A stretch of DNA of 9,293 bases from an uncultured Planctomycetaceae bacterium (GTDB lineage Bacteria > Planctomycetota > Planctomycetia > Planctomycetales > Planctomycetaceae), in NCBI GenBank assembly GCA_937975745.1, contig CALJUK010000582.1:1-9293 (forward strand), given 5' to 3'. Positions 1-6,478 of the stretch are shown here, piece after piece; within the stretch, counting starts at the first letter, position 1, and each line of letters opens with the position of its first letter. Position numbers and translations under genes: made by a program. A model generated the notes under the pieces. It was not told where the DNA came from, searched no databases, and was given only the letters and a program-made list of their open reading frames with translations.

Positions 1-260
1 CAGGCCAGCAGTTGAAATCCCCAGTGCAGATCGATCCAGGGTCGATCCCAAACGGTAAAGGTATACAGGTCCGTTTGCGGGACACGGCACTCGGACACGA
101 TCCACTCACCCGTGCGGAGATGCCACCAGATGTCCATGCTCCGCATCGGCGTGCAACCGAGCACGAACGTCCAGGCCGCCAGCAACCACACGACCGGCCT
201 CGGCCTCGTGGGCCCAGCCGCCCGTCCACTGCGATCAGAGTTTGCCGACAAGCCGTCCAT
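1..260 (-). CDS. Multi-pass membrane protein, N-terminal part (runs off left edge)
   Basis: The open frame starts at an ATG at 260 and continues past position 1, so only the first 86 residues are visible. A short basic, Pro/Arg-rich N-terminus is followed by a hydrophobic helix at about residues 23-36. Next comes D43-I-W-W-H-L-R-T-G51, then P61-Q-T-D-L-Y-T-F-T69 and a Trp-rich stretch (W71, W75, W80). The order 'D-x-W-W-H-L-R-x-G, then V-P-x-T-D-x-x-x-F-T' is one I know from the N-terminal periplasmic loop of large uncharacterised bacterial membrane proteins that resemble GT-C glycosyltransferases; this is family recall, not a search. The gene starts 21 nt after the GH10-like stop codon on the same strand, so the two are probably co-transcribed. 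No clear Shine-Dalgarno precedes the ATG, and a TTG codon lies directly before it. Whether it has transferase activity cannot be judged from this fragment. Confidence 0.62.
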   Translation of the reverse strand, partial: MDGLSANSDRSGRAAGPTRPRPVVWLLAAWTFVLGCTPMRSMDIWWHLRTGEWIVSECRVPQTDLYTFTVWDRPWIDLHWGFQLLA

Positions 261-281
261 CAAATGGCGTGCACTGTGGGG

Positions 282-1772
282 TCAATCGAGATTTGTTTGA
301 AGGTGACGCGTCATCCGTTCCAGCGCCGGCTTGGGCTGTCCCTGCGCATCAACCAGTCCCGCGTGCGGCAGTTCGTGGGCAACCGCATCGGAGAGGTGAG
401 CCCAGTCAATCCCCACAACGGCCGGCTTGCTGAGCAGCAGCGGGAGATACGAGTCCACCCACTCGGCCTGTGTCTCCGGAGACCACGCATCGTGAAATGA
501 AGGATCGCGGAGACAATTCTCGCTACAGGCGAGCGAATCGGTCCCGGAAGACGACGGGAAGGCGAGCGTCGCGTGGACGGGAATTCCGAGGGTGCTCCAC
601 TGATCGATCAATCGAGAGACATCGAGCAGATCACGTGATTGCGAACCGCGCGGCTTGTAACCGATGCTTATCTCCAGGCTGACTCCTCCCAATCCCACAC
701 CAGCCCGCAAGAGAGCATCGACAAACTGCAATGGCGAAAGCCGATGAGCGCCCCGGGCCTGATACTCAGCCCAGGTTTGCTCAACGCTGGGCAAGAACTC
801 CCCCTCAGGTTCGGTTCGGTGGGCGACCTCAATCGTCCGGGCCACGAGAGTCAGCATTTGTTCTTCGTTCAGCCCAAGTGCTCCACCGGTGTTTCCCCGC
901 CCTGAAATCTCCCAGACACGAATTCGTCCGACATATCGAGACATCGCCGTCTCGACATAATCGCAGACGAAACTCTGCAGGTTCATGAAGTCGCTTTTCC
1001 ACTTCGACAGCCAGGACGGCAAACCGTGCAGCGAAAGGTCCAGGATCGGTCCGCCGCGCACGTGAAGCTTGGACGACTCGGCCCAGCGGACCTGGGCATC
1101 GGCCAGATCCCAGTTGTATTCGCCCTCATTAGCCTCAATGCATTTCCAGTCCATCGGAACGGTCGCTGTACTGAAGGCCCGCTGATAGGCGTCCGACAGC
1201 GTTCCGTCGGGAATCGACTGTCCAAGATTGCATCCCAGCGATGCCGGTAGCTGGCGAGTCCGTTTCTGACGAACGGCCAATCGCTGGCGAGCATATTCTC
1301 GCGCGACCTGATCGGCCGCCTGAAATGCCAATACCAAGGCATCGGTCGCCATCTGGTTTGACTCGGCCTGCTGTTCCTGCGACGCGGCCGCCTTCGCGAA
1401 CGACTGCAACGCCCGTCGCGCAGTGGACTTCACAGCCGTGGGCATCTGCATTCCGGCCAGTTCCCAGGTGCTGATCTGGTCATTCAGTTGACCAATCTTG
1501 CCTCGGGCCAACTCAACCGGCAGAAAGTAGGGTTCGTCCCGTTCGCGCAGCGACGACGTCGAGACCATGGGATGTCCGAAGCCCGGCACAGGCCACGCGA
1601 CGTGCAGCTTGCCACTTTCCGACGTCGGCCGCCGGACGGTCATCGCCGACGCGTCGACTTCGATCCGCGTGGGAAACACCCGACCGTCAATACCGCTCAT
1701 GTAGGCCCGATGCAGTTCGGTCCAACGCGAGAGCATTTCTGGTGGGTGTACAATGAAGCGAATGACGCCCAT
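282..1772 (-). CDS. GH10-like (xylanase-fold) protein, probably catalytically inactive
   Basis: The product is 496 aa without a signal peptide, so it is predicted to be cytoplasmic. Residues 1-110 form an N-terminal beta-rich region of a type seen before GH10-like domains in planctomycetes. Residues 111-175 are helical, rich in Ala and Gln. Residues 178-495 follow the GH10 TIM-barrel order: M207-D-W-K-C-I-E-A-N-E-G-E-Y-N-W matches the 'E-N-x-M-K-W..E-x-G-x-F-x-F' segment, V238-R-G matches the 'V-R-G-H' strand, L251-P-S-W-L matches 'L-P-x-W', and D456-W..D462 with K481-P-A-L matches the C-terminal 'F-W-G..D' and 'K-P-A-Y' segments. GH10 enzymes hydrolyse xylan using two Glu residues. Here the acid/base motif W-D-V-V-N-E reads W287-E-I-S-G-R292, and the nucleophile motif I-T-E-L-D reads A401-T-L-A-F405, so both Glu residues are absent. 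Databases may label homologues 'endo-1,4-beta-xylanase', which these residues do not support. The ATG at 1772 has only a weak, distant GAAGAA upstream, but the N-terminus looks family-like. It probably forms a unit with the membrane gene downstream. Confidence 0.78.
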   Translation of the reverse strand: MGVIRFIVHPPEMLSRWTELHRAYMSGIDGRVFPTRIEVDASAMTVRRPTSESGKLHVAWPVPGFGHPMVSTSSLRERDEPYFLPVELARGKIGQLNDQISTWELAGMQMPTAVKSTARRALQSFAKAAASQEQQAESNQMATDALVLAFQAADQVAREYARQRLAVRQKRTRQLPASLGCNLGQSIPDGTLSDAYQRAFSTATVPMDWKCIEANEGEYNWDLADAQVRWAESSKLHVRGGPILDLSLHGLPSWLSKWKSDFMNLQSFVCDYVETAMSRYVGRIRVWEISGRGNTGGALGLNEEQMLTLVARTIEVAHRTEPEGEFLPSVEQTWAEYQARGAHRLSPLQFVDALLRAGVGLGGVSLEISIGYKPRGSQSRDLLDVSRLIDQWSTLGIPVHATLAFPSSSGTDSLACSENCLRDPSFHDAWSPETQAEWVDSYLPLLLSKPAVVGIDWAHLSDAVAHELPHAGLVDAQGQPKPALERMTRHLQTNLD

Positions 1773-2097
1773 GCCGATCGGCCGTTGATTTCTTCAAGAT
1801 TAGCGGGAACACTCCAGCAGGGGATCCCGCGACAAGCCAAGCGAATTCGACAACAGGATCGCTGCAACCGCTTAAAACGAACTGCAGGAGGCATCAAAGT
1901 GAATTGAGTGTAGTCGGCCACTTCCGGACGTTCAAGACGGTGGACGTTCAAGACGGTCGGGTCGTCCGGTCGATCAAATGCCCGCTACCACCACCGATGC
2001 CCTACAGGCCGTCAGCCATGCATACGGGCCGACTGTGGTGTAAGATCACGGACCGGTGACCGCGGCGAATTTCCAACTCGTAGAATCGGGTCTTTCG
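1773..2097. other. Divergent intergenic spacer between the GH10-like gene and purC
   Basis: This 325-nt spacer should hold the promoters of both the minus-strand GH10-like unit and plus-strand purC. I found no convincing -35/-10 pair on either strand. It contains the 16-bp tandem duplication at 1926-1957 and a 6-bp inverted repeat, GCGGGA (1803-1808) with TCCCGC (1825-1830), in the presumed leader of the GH10-like gene. Short open frames cross it, but none has a recognisable product or ribosome site. Confidence 0.6.
1926..1957. repeat. Perfect 16-bp tandem duplication
   Basis: GGACGTTCAAGACGGT occurs twice in direct succession (1926-1941 and 1942-1957) with no mismatch. It lies outside any supported gene, in the divergent spacer upstream of purC. 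It could be a recent slippage duplication or a pair of half-sites for a regulator. There are only two copies, so it is not a longer minisatellite. Confidence 0.9.
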
Positions 2098-2991
2098 ATG
2101 GCAAACTGTGTTTTTCTGGAAAGTGACCTCCCCGGCATGCTGGTTCGTCGCGGTAAGGTCCGCGATATATACGACTTCGGCGACCGACTGCTCTTTATCG
2201 CCACCGACCGGATCAGCGCCTTTGACTGGGTCCTTCCGTCAGGAATTCCTGACAAGGGGAGGGTTCTCACTCAAATGAGCAAGTTCTGGTTCGACGCACT
2301 CGACACACCCAACCATCTGATCAGCATGGAGCCGACGGACGTGGCACTCCCCCAGGGTGTCGATCCAGAGCCGCTCGTCGGCCGAAGTATGGTCGTCCGT
2401 AAGACTGAGGTCGTGCCGATCGAATGTGTCGTCCGCGGGTATCTGGCCGGTTCCGGCTGGAAGGAATATCGCCAGAACGGGAAAGTCTGCGGCATCCCAC
2501 TGCCAACTGGACTGACCGAAAGCGGCCGACTTCCGGAGCCGATCTTCACTCCGGCCACAAAAGCCGAGTCCGGCCACGACATCAACATTTCCTTCGAGGA
2601 AATGACCGACCGAATCGGCGGAGAACTCGCGAGCCGCCTGAAAGCGGTGAGCCTCGGAATTTACCAGAAGGCAGCTGACTTCGCCCGCACCAAAGGAATT
2701 ATCATTGCCGACACCAAGTTTGAGTTCGGCCTCATCGACGGCCAGCTGCTACTGATCGATGAGGTGCTCACCCCCGACAGTTCGCGATTCTGGCCCGCAG
2801 ACGACTACAAACCGGGACGCAGCCAGGCATCGTTCGACAAACAGTTCGTCCGGGACTGGCTGGAACAGACGGACTGGGACAAGAACAGTCCGCCCCCCGA
2901 ACTTCCCGCTGAGATCGTCAGCAGAACACGTGAGAAGTACATCGAGGCGTACGAACAACTGACGGCACAGGTCTTCGCCTGGAAAGACTAG
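2098..2991 (+). CDS. purC: Phosphoribosylaminoimidazole-succinocarboxamide synthase (SAICAR synthase)
   Basis: This cytoplasmic enzyme of de novo purine synthesis joins CAIR and L-aspartate using ATP to give SAICAR. The protein is 297 aa, matching the long PurC type (as in yeast Ade1) rather than the roughly 237-aa enterobacterial form. Numbered from the ATG at 2098, visible landmarks are R18-G-K-V-R-D-I-Y-D (nucleotide-binding hairpin), I34-A-T-D-R-I-S-A-F-D, the first family signature V105-V-P-I-E-C-V-V-R-G-Y-L-A-G-S119, the second signature I202-I-A-D-T-K-F-E-F-G211, and I220-D-E-V-L-T-P-D-S-S-R-F-W232. All key motifs are intact and the C-terminus looks complete. A GTG at 2056 in the same frame would add 14 residues, but the family normally begins only a few residues before the 'L-x-x-G-K-V-R-D' segment, which favours the ATG. 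Neither start has a strong ribosome site. The gene stands alone between divergent and convergent neighbours, with no other purine gene in view. Confidence 0.96.
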   Translation: MANCVFLESDLPGMLVRRGKVRDIYDFGDRLLFIATDRISAFDWVLPSGIPDKGRVLTQMSKFWFDALDTPNHLISMEPTDVALPQGVDPEPLVGRSMVVRKTEVVPIECVVRGYLAGSGWKEYRQNGKVCGIPLPTGLTESGRLPEPIFTPATKAESGHDINISFEEMTDRIGGELASRLKAVSLGIYQKAADFARTKGIIIADTKFEFGLIDGQLLLIDEVLTPDSSRFWPADDYKPGRSQASFDKQFVRDWLEQTDWDKNSPPPELPAEIVSRTREKYIEAYEQLTAQVFAWKD

Positions 2992-3127
2992 ATCGCGCGG
3001 CGCAGAAGTGTGGCGAGTTCTGGCGGCGTGACCAGTCTGCGTTGCAGGCCATTGAATGCCCAAACTCTCAACTTCTGCACATTTGTACGCAATGCGCACA
3101 AGCCAGTAACTCGCTCAACCTTCCTCT

Positions 3128-3155
3128 GCCCGGCGGACCGCGTTACCGCTCGGGC
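3128..3155 (-). terminator. GC hairpin at the 3' end of the minus-strand two-gene unit (possible terminator)
   Basis: Read on the minus strand, GCCCG-A-GCGG pairs with CCGC-CGGGC: nine base pairs with one bulged A, and a 9-nt loop that contains the TAA stop codon of the gene ending at 3143. The hairpin lies in the convergent gap with purC, where terminators are expected. No T-tract follows on either strand, so it is not a classical intrinsic terminator; it could instead stabilise the 3' end or be chance. Confidence 0.3.
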
Positions 3156-4705
3156 GAGACTTGTTCGACTGCGACAACCTGACCGGCAGCTGCCGTTCGG
3201 TTGCGGACCAGAAAGACAGCCAGCTGCGACGTCCCAGGATCGCCATAGATCCAGATCTCCGTCACATCGGCCGCAGAAGCGACACGAGCGACTGCTGTCG
3301 GCTGCCCCAACGCAGCCTGGAGTTGGGACGGACTCATCCCTCGTTCGACGCGCCCTTGCCTGACGGCGAGCTCTTTCGCGTCCTGAGGCGTCGTGCCAGG
3401 CTCTCCCGCGCCAATCCAGGCTCCGTTCTGAAGTGTCAGTCCCAGTTTCTGCAATCGTTCGACAATCCGCTCCGAAGTGGGGCTGATCTTGTATGCTTCC
3501 AGCAACAGCTTTTGGGCGGCATCGGTGTCGTTGACCATCGCAACATACTCGTCAGCCAGTTGCAGCCGGCCTTCGGCGTCCTTCGGACCAAGCCGCTTAG
3601 CGCGAGCCGTCAGCCACACCTGAGACGCTTTGATGCGGGCCTCCGTGCGGTTTCGTTCCTCCAAACGAACCGCCAGTTGCCCCAGCTCGGCCCGCGTCAT
3701 CGTACCGACCCGCTGAAGATCACGCGTCAACTGTCGTTCTCGCAGCTGCTCGGCCTCGGGCTTGCGTTCCACGGCCAGCCTCTCCCACTCGGCCGCCACA
3801 GCGAATCCGTCCAACCCGGGCAACTTGGCAGCCTGTTCGAATCGTGCGTCGACCACTTCCAGGTAGAACAGCCGATGGAGCAGCGTCCGTTCGTCGGCAG
3901 TCGCTTTCCCATACGTGGCGTCCGGCTCGCGGGTGTAGTCTGTCTGGAGACGCTTCGGAGTCTCTTGCAACGGCTGTTCGCTGCCGGGCAACCACTTCAA
4001 GATTTCCGCTCTTACTCCTTCGAAGTTGGGGCCGGGCTGCTTCAACTCGGCCGCCCAGCGGGTTCGCAGCGCTTCGTGCCGATAATTCTGCACGATGTTC
4101 TCGTTGAGTTTCAATTCCGCCGCTCGCGCGGCCAATTGCATCCGGCCAGCGTCGTCGCCTGCGGACAAGTTATCGTGGCGAATACTCATGGCTCGTTCGT
4201 ACGCGGACTGCGCATGCAGTTCGAGCCCCTTGTCGTCATAGAATGCAGCCCGATTGCGAGCCCAATCGGCCAACTGCTCCCAGCGCTGTGGATCGTCACG
4301 CGGTAGGGCATCTCGTTCCGTCAGAAATCGGACCGAGTCGCTGGGGAGCTGACGCAATCGTTCGACCGCAAACACCAGTCGATCGACTTTTTTCTCCAGC
4401 CGCCCGGTCGCTTCCACCACGCGACTCTCGCTGCGCAACTTGGGAAAGTCGTTCTCGGATGTAAACGTCAGTTCGCAGTGTTCGAACCGAAGTTGATTTC
4501 CACCGATCGAGGAATACCTCCCCTCAACCGTTAACCGTTGGCCAATCAGCTGGGGCCAATCGGCTCGCTTCTGCAGAAACTCTTCCACCGAATCGCCAGC
4601 CGATGCGAGCCGCGTCACCGCACAGCACACGATCACCGCAACCATGGCGGCCGCACCGTTGCGGATAGGGAATGACAGCAAGAAACGCCTGAGAGAATTA
4701 TTCAT
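3143..4705 (-). CDS. Exported protein with OB-like segment, helical repeats and BamE-like C-terminus
   Basis: The product is 520 aa. Residues 1-36 form a signal peptide: basic start, hydrophobic core at about 18-30, and A34-S-A36 before G37. Residues about 51-115 look beta-rich and OB-like (L-I-G-Q-R-L-T-V-E-G-R-Y, then R-V-V-E-A-T-G-R-L). The middle is helical and charged, with TPR-like stretches near 135-170 and 371-425. Residues 449-516 resemble the BamE/SmpA/OmlA fold: R-x-x-x-G-M-S-P-S-Q-L-Q-A-A-L-G-Q-P, then E-I-W-I-Y, then Q-V-V-A-V-E. In Gram-negatives that fold is found in small outer-membrane assembly lipoproteins, but here there is no lipobox. The start at 4705 is chosen because it gives the signal peptide and has GGAG 7 nt upstream. 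The frame stays open to an ATG at 4915, but those extra 70 residues only overlap the upstream gene out of frame. The start overlaps the upstream stop by 8 nt. Function is unknown; the domain assignments are inferred from pattern. Confidence 0.8.
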   Translation of the reverse strand: MNNSLRRFLLSFPIRNGAAAMVAVIVCCAVTRLASAGDSVEEFLQKRADWPQLIGQRLTVEGRYSSIGGNQLRFEHCELTFTSENDFPKLRSESRVVEATGRLEKKVDRLVFAVERLRQLPSDSVRFLTERDALPRDDPQRWEQLADWARNRAAFYDDKGLELHAQSAYERAMSIRHDNLSAGDDAGRMQLAARAAELKLNENIVQNYRHEALRTRWAAELKQPGPNFEGVRAEILKWLPGSEQPLQETPKRLQTDYTREPDATYGKATADERTLLHRLFYLEVVDARFEQAAKLPGLDGFAVAAEWERLAVERKPEAEQLRERQLTRDLQRVGTMTRAELGQLAVRLEERNRTEARIKASQVWLTARAKRLGPKDAEGRLQLADEYVAMVNDTDAAQKLLLEAYKISPTSERIVERLQKLGLTLQNGAWIGAGEPGTTPQDAKELAVRQGRVERGMSPSQLQAALGQPTAVARVASAADVTEIWIYGDPGTSQLAVFLVRNRTAAAGQVVAVEQVSPER

Positions 4706-5873
4706 CGGTCGGCTCCGTTTCCACAACGAGCCCCAACCCGCGTTTCTGGCGGTCCAGGATCTGCTTGACTCGGTCGACTCCGGCAGGTTCCTCGGGCAAC
4801 AATCCCAACGCTTCGTATGTTGTGAAGTCGGCCCACAAGTAGGCCGAGTCGGGTTCGAACGCCAAACGCCACGAGCGGGACGCGGTTTCGTCCTCGACCG
4901 GGCGGCATTCGGCAATCTGTACGGCCAGAATCATGGGGATCCACGCCTCCTCACTGCTCATGCCCTTCACCGCAGCCAGCGGCGCCTCCACCCGAACCGG
5001 TTCGCCAAAGATACTCAACGGGAGGAGTATTTCCCGCTGAAGTTCGCCGCCTGGTGACCGACTGCTGCGGACCAGCGATTCAACGATGAACCATCGGCCG
5101 CGAAACTCGCTGGCCAATTTCCGCTCCCACTGCGATGGACCGTCGGAGCCGACTGTCTGACGAGCCAAGCTCAGCATGTCAAACAGCGATTCGCTGGAGA
5201 GATGATTGGCGGTATCGGCCTCGCGAAGCAACTGCCGGACCTGTTCTGCCTCCGTGTCACGCCTTCCCAGCCGATTCAATGCGTCGACTGCCGATTCGAG
5301 CTGCACTTGAGCGTCGCCGAACCGCGCTTCCGCTATGGCCGCCTGCCCGTCCTTCAGATGTTCTCGGAACGAAAACTTCGCCGATTCGATCTGCTGCTGC
5401 CGAAAGACTGTGTAGCCGGTCATCGCCACGACCGCGATGATTGACAGAACGACAATCTTCAGCGGTGTGAAGAACTCCCTCTGCTGGCGAATGACCAATC
5501 GGATCCGCCGACCGGACGCCTCCTTCACCTTTCGGAGTCGCGACCCCGTATTCTGCTTTAACCGGGATGCCGCCGCCTTGACCGACCACTTCCGTCGTTC
5601 GCGTGGGGGTATCGTTGGATCGGCGATCGAATCTGCCTGCTTGTTAGTCGACTTCTTGCGAGGAGGTACCGACGGTGACTTGACGGGTGGATACGGATCG
5701 AGCGGCAGGACCCAGAATCCTTCACCGCACCGTCGACAGGCAGTTCTCTGCGAAGTCTCTCGGCGGATCCCGACGACGGGCTCACCACAGAGACAGGTCC
5801 GCTCGAACGGAACTGGCTGTGGGGCTGGTGTACGGCGAAGTGCGCGTGCCTTTTGCGTCAGCCAATGAGCCAT
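4698..5873 (-). CDS. Zinc-ribbon, single-pass membrane protein of unknown function
   Basis: The product is 391 aa. An N-terminal zinc-ribbon-like knuckle uses C27-x-C29 and C46-x2-C49. A proline- and lysine-rich linker (about 60-100) and a strongly basic stretch (92-132) follow, then one transmembrane helix at about 137-157. By the positive-inside rule, the zinc knuckle should be cytoplasmic and residues 158-391 outside the inner membrane. Residues 160-235 are helical and TPR- or coiled-coil-like (K-D-G-Q-A-A-I-A-E-A-R-F-G-D-A). The C-terminal third is a mixed alpha/beta region with no motif I recognise. The layout of zinc knuckle, linker, one TM helix and periplasmic domain resembles many planctomycete envelope or sensor proteins. 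It is the first gene of a two-gene unit, and its stop overlaps the next start. The ATG at 5873 lacks a clear Shine-Dalgarno; a promoter candidate lies about 140 nt upstream. Substrate and role are unknown. Confidence 0.78.
   Translation of the reverse strand: MAHWLTQKARALRRTPAPQPVPFERTCLCGEPVVGIRRETSQRTACRRCGEGFWVLPLDPYPPVKSPSVPPRKKSTNKQADSIADPTIPPRERRKWSVKAAASRLKQNTGSRLRKVKEASGRRIRLVIRQQREFFTPLKIVVLSIIAVVAMTGYTVFRQQQIESAKFSFREHLKDGQAAIAEARFGDAQVQLESAVDALNRLGRRDTEAEQVRQLLREADTANHLSSESLFDMLSLARQTVGSDGPSQWERKLASEFRGRWFIVESLVRSSRSPGGELQREILLPLSIFGEPVRVEAPLAAVKGMSSEEAWIPMILAVQIAECRPVEDETASRSWRLAFEPDSAYLWADFTTYEALGLLPEEPAGVDRVKQILDRQKRGLGLVVETEPTDE
4713..4716 (-). promoter_or_regulatory. Ribosome binding site that decides the start at 4705
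   Basis: GGAG on the minus strand is separated by 7 nt from the ATG at 4705. It lies inside the 3' end of the zinc-ribbon gene, which supports translational coupling of the overlapping pair and argues against the longer upstream start. Confidence 0.6.
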
Positions 5874-6014
5874 CGAACCAGTTCTGGGTTACAAGAGAGA
5901 AGAACTACAGCGGCAGACACTTCCATTGAAGCATCTGTTCTGCAGGCGATTGGTCTTTCGATTCGCCGGTTAACCGTACGAAGCGTCTCGGCCGAGGCAA
6001 CGGGCCACAGCTCC

Positions 6015-6043
6015 ATTATTTGGGCCTTCCGACGGTCGGTCAA
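6015..6043 (-). promoter_or_regulatory. Sigma70-type promoter candidate for the zinc-ribbon/exported-protein unit
   Basis: On the minus strand, TTGACC (6043-6038) and AATAAT (6020-6015) each match the consensus hexamer in five of six positions, separated by exactly 17 nt. Transcription would start near 6008, giving a leader of about 135 nt before the ATG at 5873. The match is good for a GC-rich genome but could arise by chance in a spacer of this size. Confidence 0.45.
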
Positions 6044-6193
6044 CTTTCGGCGAGGGTGACGCCGCGTTGCAGACGGGTTGTCGGAGTCCAATGCTCCCTG
6101 CCGGACAGCCACCAAAGACGACACATTCGCACAAACCGGTATGCCGTGCCGAATCCGAATTGCCGACCGATGTCGACCGTCAGCAATGCCGTA

Positions 6194-6210
6194 ATCGGCG
6201 GCCCGCCGAT
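6194..6210. repeat. Perfect inverted repeat, 8-bp arms with a 1-nt centre
   Basis: ATCGGCGG-C-CCGCCGAT is a perfect dyad of 17 nt in the divergent spacer, about 150 nt upstream of the promoter candidate and 270 nt upstream of the FHA gene. With a single central base it fits a dimeric protein-binding site better than an RNA hairpin. No second copy was seen in the window. Confidence 0.5.
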
Positions 6211-6466
6211 GATGGAACTGAAGAGTAGGGGTATCCGCCGTAAGCATACCGCAGAAGGTACGTATCCTGTTTGACCGTCTGCCGTTTGCAAGCTACATCA
6301 ATTGGGCAACTTTATGTTCCGGGTTCTCCGGATTGCCTCGTCCGTCGCGGCGTTAGAGTCACGCGGCGGGTTACTCAGGTCTGCCTGACGCTGGTTCGAC
6401 GGAGTCGAATCACGCTGGTAAACAGTTCGATGGATCGTGGTTGAGAACATCTTCGATCCCCTCATC

Positions 6467-6472
6467 GAGGAA
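6467..6472 (+). promoter_or_regulatory. Ribosome binding site for the FHA/coiled-coil gene
   Basis: GAGGAA lies just upstream of the ATG at 6479; the GAGG core is 8 nt from the start. It is the best Shine-Dalgarno in the window and picks this ATG over the in-frame GTG at 6437. The next in-frame upstream stop is at 6419-6421. Confidence 0.75.
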
Positions 6473-6478
6473 ATTGTC

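Larger units (their letters stand above)
5874..6478. other. 605-nt divergent intergenic region without a supported gene
   Basis: This region separates the minus-strand zinc-ribbon unit from the plus-strand FHA/coiled-coil gene. It contains the promoter candidate at 6015-6043, a 10-bp palindrome CTCGGCCGAG (5987-5996), the near-palindrome at 6194-6210, a 6-bp dyad TTCGAC-GGA-GTCGAA (6395-6409) and a small hairpin TCCGG-gttct-CCGGA (6318-6332). Minus-strand open frames at 5858-6247 and 6040-6291 are open but have no recognisable domain or ribosome site, so I do not call them genes. It could host a small RNA, but nothing in the sequence proves that. Confidence 0.6.

Noticed and set aside
12..500. 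162-codon plus-strand frame at the left edge
   Set aside because: It is low-complexity and opposite two minus-strand genes with recognisable family motifs.
1697..1951. 84-codon minus-strand frame upstream of the GH10-like gene
   Set aside because: It overlaps the GH10-like start in another frame, part of it is encoded by the tandem repeat, and it shows no recognisable domain.
3003..3078. Inverted repeat GCAGAAGT / ACTTCTGC after purC as a terminator
   Set aside because: The arms are about 60 nt apart and no T-tract follows, so an intrinsic terminator is unlikely.
3161..4306. 381-codon plus-strand frame opposite the exported-protein gene
   Set aside because: The translation is an irregular mix without any motif, while the minus-strand frame has a signal peptide and domain-like segments.
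4706..4915. 70-residue N-terminal extension of the exported protein
   Set aside because: It reads the end of the zinc-ribbon gene in a shifted frame and would bury the signal peptide internally. The ATG at 4705 has GGAG at the right distance.
6040..6291. 83-codon minus-strand frame in the large spacer
   Set aside because: No recognised domain and no ribosome site. It also contains the promoter candidate for the downstream unit. A small unknown gene cannot be fully excluded.
6271..6299. Plus-strand promoter for the FHA gene (TTGACC, 17 nt, TACATC)
   Set aside because: The -35 matches well, but the -10 hexamer matches only three of six positions, so it is too weak to call.
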